Shown here one piece after another: positions 1-7,788 of a DNA stretch of 22,233 nt. The notes beneath the pieces were generated by a model, which did no database searches, was not told the origin of the DNA, and saw only the letters and a list, made by a program, of their open reading frames with translations. The DNA comes from Rhizobiaceae bacterium. GTDB lineage: Bacteria > Pseudomonadota > Alphaproteobacteria > Rhizobiales > Rhizobiaceae. The first letter of the stretch is position 1. Each line of letters opens with the position of its first letter. The stretch spans positions 1-22,233 of the forward strand of contig JACMIV010000008.1 in the NCBI GenBank assembly GCA_014380965.1. The letters are read 5' to 3'. The position numbers and the translations under genes were made by a program.

Positions 1-649
1 CGACAAGATCGGCAAGATCATCGGCGTCATCGACGAGATCGCCTTCCAGACGAACCTCTTGGCGCTGAACGCCGGCGTCGAGGCGGCGAGAGCCGGCGAG
101 GCCGGACGAGGCTTCGCAGTTGTCGCCCAGGAGGTCCGCGGCCTCGCGCAGCGCTCCGCCGAAGCCGCCAAGGAGATCAAGAACCTCATCTCCCTGTCGA
201 GCCAGCAGGTCGGTCAGGGCGTCGATCTCGTCACCGCCTCGGGCCAGTCGCTGAGCGAGATCGTCGACGAAGTGTCGAAGATGTCGGACGTCGTCACGGA
301 GATCGCCCGCAGCGCCAAGGAACAAGCAGTCAGCCTGCGCGAAGTTTCGACGGCGGCCGATCAGATGGACAAGGTCACGCAGCAGAACGCCGCCATGGTC
401 GAGGAGACGACGGCCGCCGCGCAGACGCTGACGACCGAGACCGAGACTCTCGCCGGTCTCGTCTCGCGCTTCACCGTCACGCACGCGCCGAGCCTTGCCG
501 CACGCGGCCCCTCACGCCCGGCAGCCAGAATCACTCGTCCTGCCCCGGCCAAGCCGTCGCGCCCAGCGGTTCAGCAGATGCGAACTACCGGCAGCGGCGG
601 CGCGGCCCGCAAGTCCCAGCCGGCCGCGGAGAGCTGGGAGGAGTTCTGA
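1..649 (+). CDS. Methyl-accepting chemotaxis protein, C-terminal signalling domain (5' truncated)
   Basis: The window opens inside this gene. The frame is open from base 2, and 215 residues are visible before the TGA at 647-649. The first residues carry the conserved hairpin tip of the receptor signalling domain ([20 protein letters not shown]), followed by [24 protein letters not shown], the strongly conserved CheA/CheW contact region. The coiled coil then runs to about residue 150, followed by a Pro/Ala/Arg-rich linker. The protein ends in SWEEF, which fits the xWxxF pentapeptide that tethers CheR and CheB in high-abundance receptors, so this receptor is probably adapted by methylation directly. 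The sensor domain and membrane segments lie upstream and cannot be seen, so the ligand is unknown. A terminator follows at 686-712. Confidence 0.95.
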   Translation, partial: DKIGKIIGVIDEIAFQTNLLALNAGVEAARAGEAGRGFAVVAQEVRGLAQRSAEAAKEIKNLISLSSQQVGQGVDLVTASGQSLSEIVDEVSKMSDVVTEIARSAKEQAVSLREVSTAADQMDKVTQQNAAMVEETTAAAQTLTTETETLAGLVSRFTVTHAPSLAARGPSRPAARITRPAPAKPSRPAVQQMRTTGSGGAARKSQPAAESWEEF

Positions 650-685
650 TCTCCGACGTTCGACGCCGTCGATGATGGACGATCC

Positions 686-712
686 GGGCCGGCACCCTTG
701 CCGGCCCGTTTT
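686..712 (+). terminator. Rho-independent terminator after the chemotaxis receptor
   Basis: A perfect 8-bp stem (GGGCCGGC at 686-693, GCCGGCCC at 700-707) with a 6-base loop is followed by GTTTT. It lies 37 bases after the receptor stop and about 100 bases before the next start, so it separates the receptor transcript from the dehydrogenase. Confidence 0.8.
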
Positions 713-811
713 CATATCCCACGTTCCGTTGTGGATGTTGCAGCGCAGCACAGCCATGCGCTTCAGGGCGCGGCCGTGTCCGGGTGCCGCGTGGGACATA
801 GGAGATCATCG

Positions 812-1591
812 ATGCGATTGGACGGGAACGTCGCCATCGTCACCGGGGCGGGCTCCGGGATCGGGCGTGAGATCGCACTATCGTTCGCCCGCGAAGGCGC
901 CAAGGTTGGCATATGCGACATCGACATAATGGGCGCCGGGGCGGCCGTCGCCGAGATCGCGGCATCCGGCGGTCAGGCCCTCGCCGTTGAGATGGACGTA
1001 ACCGACGAGGTGGCCGTGACCCGCGGCGTCGACGCCGTCGCCGAACGTTTCGGCCGGATCGACACGATGGTCTCGAACGCCGGCATCCAGATCGTCCATC
1101 CGATCGAAGATTTTCCCTATGCCGACTTTCGCAAAATGATCGACATACATCTCGGCGGCGGCTTCCTCGTGACCAAGGCCTGCGTGCGCCACATGTATGC
1201 GAGCGGATCGGGCTCGCTCATCTACATGGGATCGGTGCACAGCCACGAGGCCTCGGCCCTGAAGAGCGCCTATGTCGCCGCCAAGCACGGCCTTCTCGGC
1301 CTCGCGCGCACCATGGCGAAAGAGGGAGCGGCCCGCGGCGTGCGCTCGAACGTCATCTGCCCCGGCTTCGTGAAGACGCCGCTCGTCGAGCGCCAGATCC
1401 CGGAACAGGCCGAACGCCTTGGCATCTCCGAGGAGGAGGTCGTGAACCGCGTGATGCTCGGCAACACTGTCGACCAGGAATTCACGACCCTTGAGGACGT
1501 CGCCGAGGTCGCGATATTCCTTGCAAGCTTCGGATCGAACGCCCTCACTGGGCAGTCGATCAGCGTCAGCCACGGCTGGCACATGGGCTGA
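812..1591 (+). CDS. SDR-family oxidoreductase, 3-hydroxybutyrate dehydrogenase-like
   Basis: A 259-residue classical short-chain dehydrogenase. The NAD-binding TGAGSGIG is at residues 11-18, with an NAG motif (SNAGIQ) and the catalytic YVAAK (YxxxK) following. The region after the active site ([19 protein letters not shown], then GISEEEV) closely follows D-3-hydroxybutyrate dehydrogenase (BdhA), which oxidises 3-hydroxybutyrate to acetoacetate with NAD+ during polyhydroxybutyrate or ketone-body use. The C-terminus ends VSHGWHMG rather than the usual VDGGWTA, so substrate preference may differ. The start at 812 is chosen because GGAG sits 7 bases upstream (801-804) and the protein then begins right before the first beta strand. 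The longer frame from 698 would run through the terminator region and adds no conserved sequence. Family is certain, substrate probable. Confidence 0.85.
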   Translation: MRLDGNVAIVTGAGSGIGREIALSFAREGAKVGICDIDIMGAGAAVAEIAASGGQALAVEMDVTDEVAVTRGVDAVAERFGRIDTMVSNAGIQIVHPIEDFPYADFRKMIDIHLGGGFLVTKACVRHMYASGSGSLIYMGSVHSHEASALKSAYVAAKHGLLGLARTMAKEGAARGVRSNVICPGFVKTPLVERQIPEQAERLGISEEEVVNRVMLGNTVDQEFTTLEDVAEVAIFLASFGSNALTGQSISVSHGWHMG

Positions 1592-1627
1592 AGGCCGCCT
1601 CCCCGCCCCACACGAACAGGGAATTTC

Positions 1628-1765
1628 ATGGACCTCATCACCGTCCAGCCGATCGTCGCGCTCTTCGCCGGCATCCTCATCCTTCTGGTGCCGAGGCTTC
1701 TCAGCACCATCGTCGCGATCTACCTGATCCTCATCGGCATCTCGGGCTTGATGACAGTTGGCTGA
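1628..1765 (+). CDS. DUF3096 family small membrane protein
   Basis: A 45-residue protein that is almost entirely hydrophobic: an N-terminal QPIVALFAGILILLVPRLL segment followed by IVAIYLILIGISGL. This is the pattern of DUF3096, tiny two-helix inner-membrane proteins of unknown function common in proteobacteria. The ribosome binding site AGGGA (1618-1622) lies 5 bases before the ATG. It starts 36 bases after the SDR stop and may be co-transcribed with it. No role is proposed; the family assignment rests on the sequence pattern only. Confidence 0.75.
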   Translation: MDLITVQPIVALFAGILILLVPRLLSTIVAIYLILIGISGLMTVG

Positions 1766-1953
1766 GACCGGTCAGCTCGTTTCAGTCCACGAGTACCTGT
1801 CTGCGTCGTCCGCGACATTCTGACCGAAATGGCATCCCTTGGTCCTTGCATCCTGCGCCCCGCTCGGGCGATCAAGGTTGCGGGCACCACGGGACCGACG
1901 GATCGCTTCGGCTTTTCCCGAGGGCGGTCCGTCTCGATAGCGGAGATGTTTCG

Positions 1954-3240
1954 ATGGCGGCGGACAAGCGCAGGCTCGTGGTGCTGGGCGGTGGATCGGG
2001 GGGCCTTGAACTTGCTGCCAGCCTGTCGTCCGACCCGAGCCTTTCCGTAACGCTCGTCGACAAGGTCGGCGCCCATATCTGGAAGCCACGGTTGCACGAA
2101 TTCGCGGCGGGAACGGTCAATTCCACGCTGTCCGAGATCAGCTTCTATATGATCGCCAAGATGCGCGGCTTTCGCTTCGAGCAGGGAAGCGTGACTGGCA
2201 TCGACCGTGCCGCCAAGCGCGTGACGCTCGCCGCGATCGAGACCGTCGACGACCACGAGATGGCCGCGAGCCGCTCCGTTCCCTATGACACCTGCGTCGT
2301 CGCCCTTGGCGGCATCACCGCCGATTTCGGCACCGCGGGCGTTGCCGAGAATGCCGTGCGCCTCGACGCCAAGATTGACGCCGACGCCTTCCGCGAGCGC
2401 TTCGTAGCCCTGATGATCCACGCGCGGGAGACGAAGTCTCCGGCCCATGTCGTGATCGTCGGCTCGGGTGCGACCGGAACAGAACTCGCCGCCCACCTGC
2501 GCCTTTCCGAACGGGCCTTCTTCGAGACGCCCGCAGCACCCGTCCAGGCCAAGCTCCTCGACCTCACGATCCTCGAAGCGGCGCCCGAAGTCATGCCCGG
2601 CGCGGACGCCGACTTGAGGGCCGGCATCCTGAAGCGTCTCGCCGCGCTCGATGTGACGGTCGTCACCGGCGCGAAGATCGTCGCCGTCGATCCGGAAGCC
2701 GTGCGCTCCGCTTCGGGTGAGGTCTGGCGGTCGGATTCCACCGTCTGGGCGGCAGGCTCGCTCGGCAGCCCCGTTCTGGCTCGGCTGGGCGGCCTCGAAC
2801 TCGACCGCAAGGGCCGCCTCCTCGTCGACCCTTATCTGCGCACGACGCTCGATTCCGGCGTCTACGCGCTGGGCGATGCCGCCAGCGTGACGCCCGAAGG
2901 CGCCGTCATGGCCCTGCCGCCGACGGCGCAGGTGGCAAGCCAGGAGGCCGGCTACTTAGCCCGAACGCTTCCCAAGGCTATGGCAGGCGAGAATGTCGAG
3001 CCGTTTCACTTCAGGGACAAGGGCAAGCTCGTTTCGCTCGGCAATGCTGGCACTGTCGGGCTGGTCGGCTTTGCCCGCCGCGACGACCTCTTCATTCAGG
3101 GCCAATTCGCCAAGGCCGCCTACCATGCCCTGCAGCGCCAGCATCAATGGGCGGTACTCGGCCTCCTGCGCGGCTCCGTCGCCATCCTCGCCGACATCAT
3201 TTCACCGACGAAGGGACCGGCGCTCAAGTTGCACGGATGA
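1954..3240 (+). CDS. ndh: Type II NADH dehydrogenase (NDH-2), FAD-dependent
   Basis: A 428-residue two-dinucleotide-binding flavoprotein, the usual NDH-2 length. It transfers electrons from NADH to quinone at the inner membrane without pumping protons. The FAD-binding LGGGSGGLELA is at residues 11-21, the NADH-binding VIVGSGATGTELA at about 167-179, and the second FAD contact YALGDAA at about 305-311. The C-terminal part (RQHQWAVLGLLRGSVAILAD) fits the amphipathic membrane-anchoring end of the family. The start at 1954 has GGAG at 1942-1945. The longer frame from 1846 adds only low-complexity residues before the first strand. The 188-base leader contains a weak stem (CTTCGG/CCGAGG, about 1905-1922) but no motif I recognise. 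It converges on the molybdoenzyme operon, ending 61 bases from it. Confidence 0.92.
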   Translation: MAADKRRLVVLGGGSGGLELAASLSSDPSLSVTLVDKVGAHIWKPRLHEFAAGTVNSTLSEISFYMIAKMRGFRFEQGSVTGIDRAAKRVTLAAIETVDDHEMAASRSVPYDTCVVALGGITADFGTAGVAENAVRLDAKIDADAFRERFVALMIHARETKSPAHVVIVGSGATGTELAAHLRLSERAFFETPAAPVQAKLLDLTILEAAPEVMPGADADLRAGILKRLAALDVTVVTGAKIVAVDPEAVRSASGEVWRSDSTVWAAGSLGSPVLARLGGLELDRKGRLLVDPYLRTTLDSGVYALGDAASVTPEGAVMALPPTAQVASQEAGYLARTLPKAMAGENVEPFHFRDKGKLVSLGNAGTVGLVGFARRDDLFIQGQFAKAAYHALQRQHQWAVLGLLRGSVAILADIISPTKGPALKLHG

Positions 3241-3301
3241 AGCATCCGGTGCGGCAACCCTTCAACGAGACGAGGAGGGATGCTGGGCTGCAGCGGTGGC
3301 G

Positions 3302-5536
3302 TCAGGACGCCTTGCCCTTCGTTGCCCAGCCCGCGAGAACCTTGTCGAGCGTCATCGGATAGTCGCGCACGCGCACGCCCGTCGCATCGTAGATCGCGTT
3401 GGTGATCGCCGCGCCGACGCCGGAGATCGCAAGCTCCCCGATGCCCTTGGAAGCGAGCGGGCTCGCCGCCGTGTCGCGTTCGGGCAGGAGCACGACCTCG
3501 AGCTGCGGTACGTCCGCGTTCACCGGCACGTGGTATTCGGCGAGATCGTGGTTCACCATCAGCCCGGTGCGGGGATCGATGATCAGCTCCTCCATGAGGG
3601 CCGACCCGATGCCGAAGATCTGGCCGCCATAGCACTGTGAGGTCGCAGTCTTCTCGTTGAGGATGCGTCCCGCGGCGGCGACCGTCAGGAGACGCTTTAC
3701 GCGCGTCTCGCCGGTCACCGCATTGACGCGGACCTCGCAGAAATGCGCGCCGTAGCTCGCCTGATGTGTCTCCTTGTAGGCCTTGCCCGGCTTGAAGGTG
3801 CCGGTGACGACGATCGGCTCGCCTTTCAGGATGTCGGCAAACGCGGTCTGCTTGTTGCCGCCGATGGCGGTGCCGTCCTTCAGCGTCAGGTCCGAAGGCG
3901 AGACCCCGAGACTCTCCGCAATTTTCTCGATGATGCCCTCGCAGGCGACGTAGACCGACGAGCCCGCCGAACTCGCGCCCCACGAACCGCCGGAACCTGC
4001 CGAGGGCGGGAGCGTCGAATGCCCGAGCTCCACCGTCACCTTCTCCGCCGGGAGACCGAGCATTTCGGCCGCGATCTGCTGGAGGATCGTGTAGGTGCCG
4101 GTGCCGATGTCGGTCATGTCAGTCTCGACATGCGCCGTGCCCTCGGCCGAGAGCGTGACGCGGGCCGAAGACTTCATCAGCATGTTCTTGCGCGAGGCGG
4201 TGGACATGCCGTGTCCAATCAGCCACTCGCCCTCGCGCTTCGCACCTGGTTTCACTGGCGCATCGCTCCAGCCGAATCTCGCCGCGCCCTCGTCCATGCA
4301 TTCGATCAGCATCCGCGAGGAGAAGGGGAGACCCTCCTGCGGATCGACCTCCGGCTCGTTCAGCTTGCGCAGCGCGATCGGGCCGATGCCGAGCTGTTCG
4401 GCGAGCTCGTCCATGGCGTTCTCGAGCGCCAGCATGCCGACCGCCTCTCCCGGCGCCCGCATCGCCGAGGACAGAAGCACGTTCACATCGGCCTTCTTGT
4501 GCGTGACCTGCCGGTTCGCCCCGCCATAGAGGAACACGGTGGAAATGCCGGCCGGCTCGAAAAAGGCGTCCTCCTTGGTGTTGGCGGTAATGGTGTCGTG
4601 GGCGATCGCCTCGATGACGCCCTCGCGCGACGCCCCGATGCGGATGCGCTGGATCGTGTCGGAGCGGCGCGAGGTCGTCTGGTAGACCTGGGCACGCGTC
4701 AGCGCCACCTTCACCGGTCGCCCGAGCGTCTTCGCCGCGATGGCGGCATAGACCGCCTCCGGCCCGATGCCGAGCTTGCCGCCGAAGCCCCCGCCGATAT
4801 AGGGGCTGACGATCTCGACATTCGCCTTGTCGACGCCGAGCGCCTTGGCGAGCTGGCCGACATTGACCTGGATGAGCTGGTAGGAGCCGTAGAGCGTCAG
4901 CTTCTCGCCTTCCCAGGACGCGATCGAGGCGTGCGGCTCCATCGCCGAATGGCTCTGGCTCGGCGTCGTGTAGGTCGCGTCCAACGTGACCTCGGATGCC
5001 GCGAACGCCTTGTCGAAATCGCCCTTCTCGATGACGGAAGGCATGATTCCGTCGCCGGGATCGTAGGCGTTCGCCTGCTCGCTCTGGAGGTCGTATAGGC
5101 CCGCGCGGGCCTCAGACGTCACGTCGACCAGCTTGGCCGCATCCCGCGCGGCTTCGAACGTTTCTGCGACCACAAGGCAGATCGGCTGGCCGAAATGCGT
5201 GATCTCGCCACCCACCCTGGCGGGCTGCGGATCGCCCGCATCCGCCGCCGCGCGCACGGCCCGGTCGTCGATGACGACATCGAGGACGCCGGCCTTCGAG
5301 AGAGCCCGCATCGGATCAATCCCGACGATCTTCGCCGAGCCGACGCCGGAGGTGACGATAAAGCCGTAGGCGACCCTGCCCGGCAGCTTGTGCTCGTAGG
5401 CATAGGTGGCGCGTCCCGAGACTTTCAGCGGGCCCTCGAAACGGTCGATGCCCTTGCCGATGACGCCTTGCACATCGCGGTCGAGGCGCGTTTCGCCCAC
5501 CCGCTCGTTCATCTGGAAAGTGTGGACGTTGCTCAT
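3302..5536 (-). CDS. paoC: Aldehyde oxidoreductase, molybdenum-binding subunit (PaoC-like)
   Basis: A 744-residue xanthine oxidase-family large subunit that would hold the molybdenum-pterin cofactor and oxidise aldehydes to carboxylic acids. It begins with the aldehyde oxidase a/b hammerhead domain ([17 protein letters not shown]), followed by glycine-rich cofactor segments ([18 protein letters not shown], and [13 protein letters not shown]). The expected catalytic glutamate is in GIGELAISG near the C-terminus (about residue 701). Length and sequence style match E. coli PaoC (YagR) more than xanthine dehydrogenase. The ATG at 5536-5534 overlaps the paoB stop (ATGA), which fixes the start; a longer frame to 5716 lies inside paoB and is rejected. 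Last gene of paoA-paoB-paoC. Substrate range cannot be read from sequence. Confidence 0.9.
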   Translation of the reverse strand: MSNVHTFQMNERVGETRLDRDVQGVIGKGIDRFEGPLKVSGRATYAYEHKLPGRVAYGFIVTSGVGSAKIVGIDPMRALSKAGVLDVVIDDRAVRAAADAGDPQPARVGGEITHFGQPICLVVAETFEAARDAAKLVDVTSEARAGLYDLQSEQANAYDPGDGIMPSVIEKGDFDKAFAASEVTLDATYTTPSQSHSAMEPHASIASWEGEKLTLYGSYQLIQVNVGQLAKALGVDKANVEIVSPYIGGGFGGKLGIGPEAVYAAIAAKTLGRPVKVALTRAQVYQTTSRRSDTIQRIRIGASREGVIEAIAHDTITANTKEDAFFEPAGISTVFLYGGANRQVTHKKADVNVLLSSAMRAPGEAVGMLALENAMDELAEQLGIGPIALRKLNEPEVDPQEGLPFSSRMLIECMDEGAARFGWSDAPVKPGAKREGEWLIGHGMSTASRKNMLMKSSARVTLSAEGTAHVETDMTDIGTGTYTILQQIAAEMLGLPAEKVTVELGHSTLPPSAGSGGSWGASSAGSSVYVACEGIIEKIAESLGVSPSDLTLKDGTAIGGNKQTAFADILKGEPIVVTGTFKPGKAYKETHQASYGAHFCEVRVNAVTGETRVKRLLTVAAAGRILNEKTATSQCYGGQIFGIGSALMEELIIDPRTGLMVNHDLAEYHVPVNADVPQLEVVLLPERDTAASPLASKGIGELAISGVGAAITNAIYDATGVRVRDYPMTLDKVLAGWATKGKAS

Positions 5537-6516
5537 GCACTCGCTCCCGTGGCTTCGCCGAGCACGGCCGGCAGCGTCCGGCGCATCAGCTCGATCTTGA
5601 AGTCGTTCTCGCCTTGGCCCTTGGCCTTGGCGAGCAGCGTGTCGGCAGCTTTCGCAAACAGGGCCGGCGAGGGCGCCTCGCCCCTCAGAAGCTCCTCCAC
5701 CGCCGCATCGCGCCATGGCATCGGCGCGAGGCCGCCATAGGCGAGCCTGACGTCGCGCATCTTGCCCCCGTCGACGACGACGACCGCTGCGACCGAGACG
5801 AGTGCGAAGGCGTAGGAGGCCCGGTCGCGCACCTTGCGGTAGACGTGTCGGCCGCCCGGCGCCTTCGGCAGGCGGATGGCCGTGATCAGTTCGCCGGCTT
5901 CCAGATTGGTCTCGATATCAGGCGTCGTGCCGGGCAGGCGATAGAGATCGCCGACCGCGATGCGGCGCGACGAGCCGTCCGCCTTCAGCGTCTCGACCTC
6001 GGCGTCCAGCGCGCGCATCGCCACCGCCATGTCGGACGGATGCGTGGCGATGCAATGCTCGCTCGCGCCGAGGATCGCATGGATGCGGTTGAAGCCGCCG
6101 ATCGCGTCGCAGCCCGAGCCCGGCTGGCGCTTGTTGCAGCGCGCGTTGGTCTCGTAGAAATAGCCGCAGCGCGTGCGTTGGAGCAGGTTGCCGCCGGTCG
6201 TCGCCTTGTTGCGGAGTTGGCCGCTGGCGCCCGCCAGAAGCGCCCGCGACAGGACGGCATAGTCCCGCCGCACGATGTCATTCGCGGCGAGATCGCTGTT
6301 CGGCACGAGCGCGCCGATCATCAGCCCCTCGTCCGTCGCCGTAACGTCGCGGAGCGGCAACCGGGTGATGTCGACCAGCCGCTCGGGCGTCTCGATCTGG
6401 AGCTTCATGAGGTCGAGGAGGTTGGTGCCGCCGGCGATGAACCGCGTGCCCGCCATCGCAGCCGCAGCCGTTGCCGACGCGGGGTCGGCGGCGCGGGAAT
6501 AGTCGAACTGTCTCAT
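5533..6516 (-). CDS. paoB: Aldehyde oxidoreductase, FAD-binding subunit (PaoB-like, with [4Fe-4S] cysteines)
   Basis: A 327-residue CO dehydrogenase flavoprotein-type subunit passing electrons from the FeS subunit to FAD. The FAD-binding [13 protein letters not shown] is at about residues 26-38 and the second pyrophosphate contact [13 protein letters not shown] at about 105-117. Four cysteines at 117, 127, 136 and 155 in an inserted loop match the extra [4Fe-4S] site described for E. coli PaoB and for 4-hydroxybenzoyl-CoA reductase; xanthine dehydrogenases lack it. The ATG at 6516-6514 overlaps the paoA stop (ATGA), so translational coupling is likely. A longer frame to 6765 runs inside paoA and is rejected. 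Confidence 0.9.
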   Translation of the reverse strand: MRQFDYSRAADPASATAAAAMAGTRFIAGGTNLLDLMKLQIETPERLVDITRLPLRDVTATDEGLMIGALVPNSDLAANDIVRRDYAVLSRALLAGASGQLRNKATTGGNLLQRTRCGYFYETNARCNKRQPGSGCDAIGGFNRIHAILGASEHCIATHPSDMAVAMRALDAEVETLKADGSSRRIAVGDLYRLPGTTPDIETNLEAGELITAIRLPKAPGGRHVYRKVRDRASYAFALVSVAAVVVVDGGKMRDVRLAYGGLAPMPWRDAAVEELLRGEAPSPALFAKAADTLLAKAKGQGENDFKIELMRRTLPAVLGEATGASA

Positions 6517-7049
6517 GCCGCATCTCTCCGGCGTTCGTCCGCCCGGCGCGTCTCGCCCTCGGCCCCGACGCTGCGGATGGCATCGACGATGTTCGGATAG
6601 GCCGAGCAGCGGCAGAGATTGCCGCTCATGCGCTCGGAGATTTCCTCGTTCGACAGGACGAGGTTGCCGTCGAGGCCTTCCGAGACGTGGCTCGGCCAGT
6701 TCTCGGCCCATTCGCCGAGCATGCCGACCGCCGAGACGATCTGCCCGGGCGTGCAGTAGCCGCACTGGAAGCCGTCATGCGCCAGGAAGCTCTGCTGCAT
6801 GGGGTGGAGGTTGCCGGGCTCTCCGAGGCCCTCCACGGTGGTGATCTCGTCGCCCTCGTGCATGACCGCGAGCGTCAGGCAGGAATTGATGCGGCGACCG
6901 TTGACGAGGACGGTGCACGCGCCGCACTGGCCATGGTCGCAGCCCTTCTTTGTGCCGGTCAGGTCGAGGTGGTCGCGCAGCGCATCGAGCAGCGACGTCC
7001 TGACGTCGGCTTCCAGCACCCGCTCCGTTCCGTTGACGATCAATCTCAT
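6513..7049 (-). CDS. paoA: Aldehyde oxidoreductase, [2Fe-2S] subunit (PaoA-like, no Tat signal)
   Basis: A 178-residue iron-sulfur subunit. The plant-type ferredoxin cluster uses C37, C42, C45 and C57 ([14 protein letters not shown]), and the second all-alpha cluster uses C96, C99, C146 and C148 ([15 protein letters not shown]). Both motifs are complete. It starts directly with the first beta strand (MRLIVNG), so there is no twin-arginine leader, unlike periplasmic E. coli PaoA; the enzyme is therefore probably cytoplasmic. Upstream AAGGAG gives a plausible ribosome site. First gene of the paoABC unit and 100 bases downstream of cobO on the same strand. No XdhC/PaoD-type maturation chaperone gene is visible next to it. 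Confidence 0.92.
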   Translation of the reverse strand: MRLIVNGTERVLEADVRTSLLDALRDHLDLTGTKKGCDHGQCGACTVLVNGRRINSCLTLAVMHEGDEITTVEGLGEPGNLHPMQQSFLAHDGFQCGYCTPGQIVSAVGMLGEWAENWPSHVSEGLDGNLVLSNEEISERMSGNLCRCSAYPNIVDAIRSVGAEGETRRADERRRDAA

Positions 7050-7149
7050 CCGGTCCCTTGCTCCTTGTCGTCGTTCCAGACTGGCAACGGGCGGAGGGCG
7101 GATGGGTTCAGGAAAAACTAGGTCTCCGGAGAATGAACGGTGCGTCTCG

Positions 7150-7788
7150 TCAGAACTCTATGCCGATCTGCGCCTTCACGCCCGACCGGAAGGGATGCTT
7201 GATCGCCTCCATCTCGGTGACGAGGTCGGCGAAGTCGATGAGCTCCTCCTTCGCGTTCCGCCCGGTGATGACGACATGCTTCATCGCGGGCTTCTCCTTC
7301 AAGACCTTCAGAATGTCGGCGACGTCGAGATAGTCGTAGCGCAGGACGATGTTCAGCTCGTCGAGGAGGACGAGCTGGTGCTCCCCATCCATGATCAGCG
7401 TCTTCGCCCGATCCCAGGCGGCCTTGGCCGCGGCGATGTCGCGCTGGCGGTCCTGCGTCTCCCAGGTGAAGCCGTCGCCCATGGCGGACATCGTCACTTG
7501 GGCTGGAAAATGCTCGAGGATCTTGCGCTCGCCGGTCTCCCACTTGCCCTTCACGAATTGCACGATCCCGACCTTCATGCCGTTGCCGAGCGCCCGGAAG
7601 ACGAGGCCGAAGGCTGCCGTCGACTTGCCCTTGCCCTTGCCGGTGTGGACGATGACGAGACCTTTCTCGGTGGTCTTCGTCGCGAGGATCTTGTCTCGCG
7701 CAGCCTTCTTCTTCCGCATCTTGTCGGCGTGGCGCGCATCGAGCTCTGCCTCGGAAAGACCGGTGATCGCGTCGGATTTTTCGGCCAT
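7150..7788 (-). CDS. cobO: Cob(I)yrinic acid a,c-diamide adenosyltransferase
   Basis: A 212-residue CobO/BtuR-type corrinoid adenosyltransferase that uses ATP to attach the 5'-deoxyadenosyl group to the reduced cobalt of the corrin. The P-loop HTGKGKGKSTAAFG is near residue 48, followed by VGIVQFVKGKWETGE and a conserved DELN segment (LLDELNIVLRYDYLD) typical of the family; the length is normal. The ATG at 7788-7786 shares its A with the cobN stop (TGATG), which sets the start; a longer frame to 8085 lies within cobN and is rejected. It is the last gene of the riboswitch-controlled operon. No convincing terminator follows within the 100 bases before paoA, so read-through is possible. Confidence 0.95.
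   Translation of the reverse strand: MAEKSDAITGLSEAELDARHADKMRKKKAARDKILATKTTEKGLVIVHTGKGKGKSTAAFGLVFRALGNGMKVGIVQFVKGKWETGERKILEHFPAQVTMSAMGDGFTWETQDRQRDIAAAKAAWDRAKTLIMDGEHQLVLLDELNIVLRYDYLDVADILKVLKEKPAMKHVVITGRNAKEELIDFADLVTEMEAIKHPFRSGVKAQIGIEF

Noticed and set aside
3241..3284. AGCATCC/GGATGCT inverted repeat between ndh and paoC as a terminator
   Set aside because: Seven pairs with a 30-base loop and no T-tract; too weak to call.
3743..5098. 451-codon open frame on + opposite paoC
   Set aside because: Antisense shadow of a strongly conserved gene; Arg/Asp-rich with no recognisable domain.
7095..7145. TCTCCGGAGA palindrome with nearby T-run (minus strand) as a cobO terminator
   Set aside because: The stem has no room for a loop and the T-run is several bases away; not convincing.
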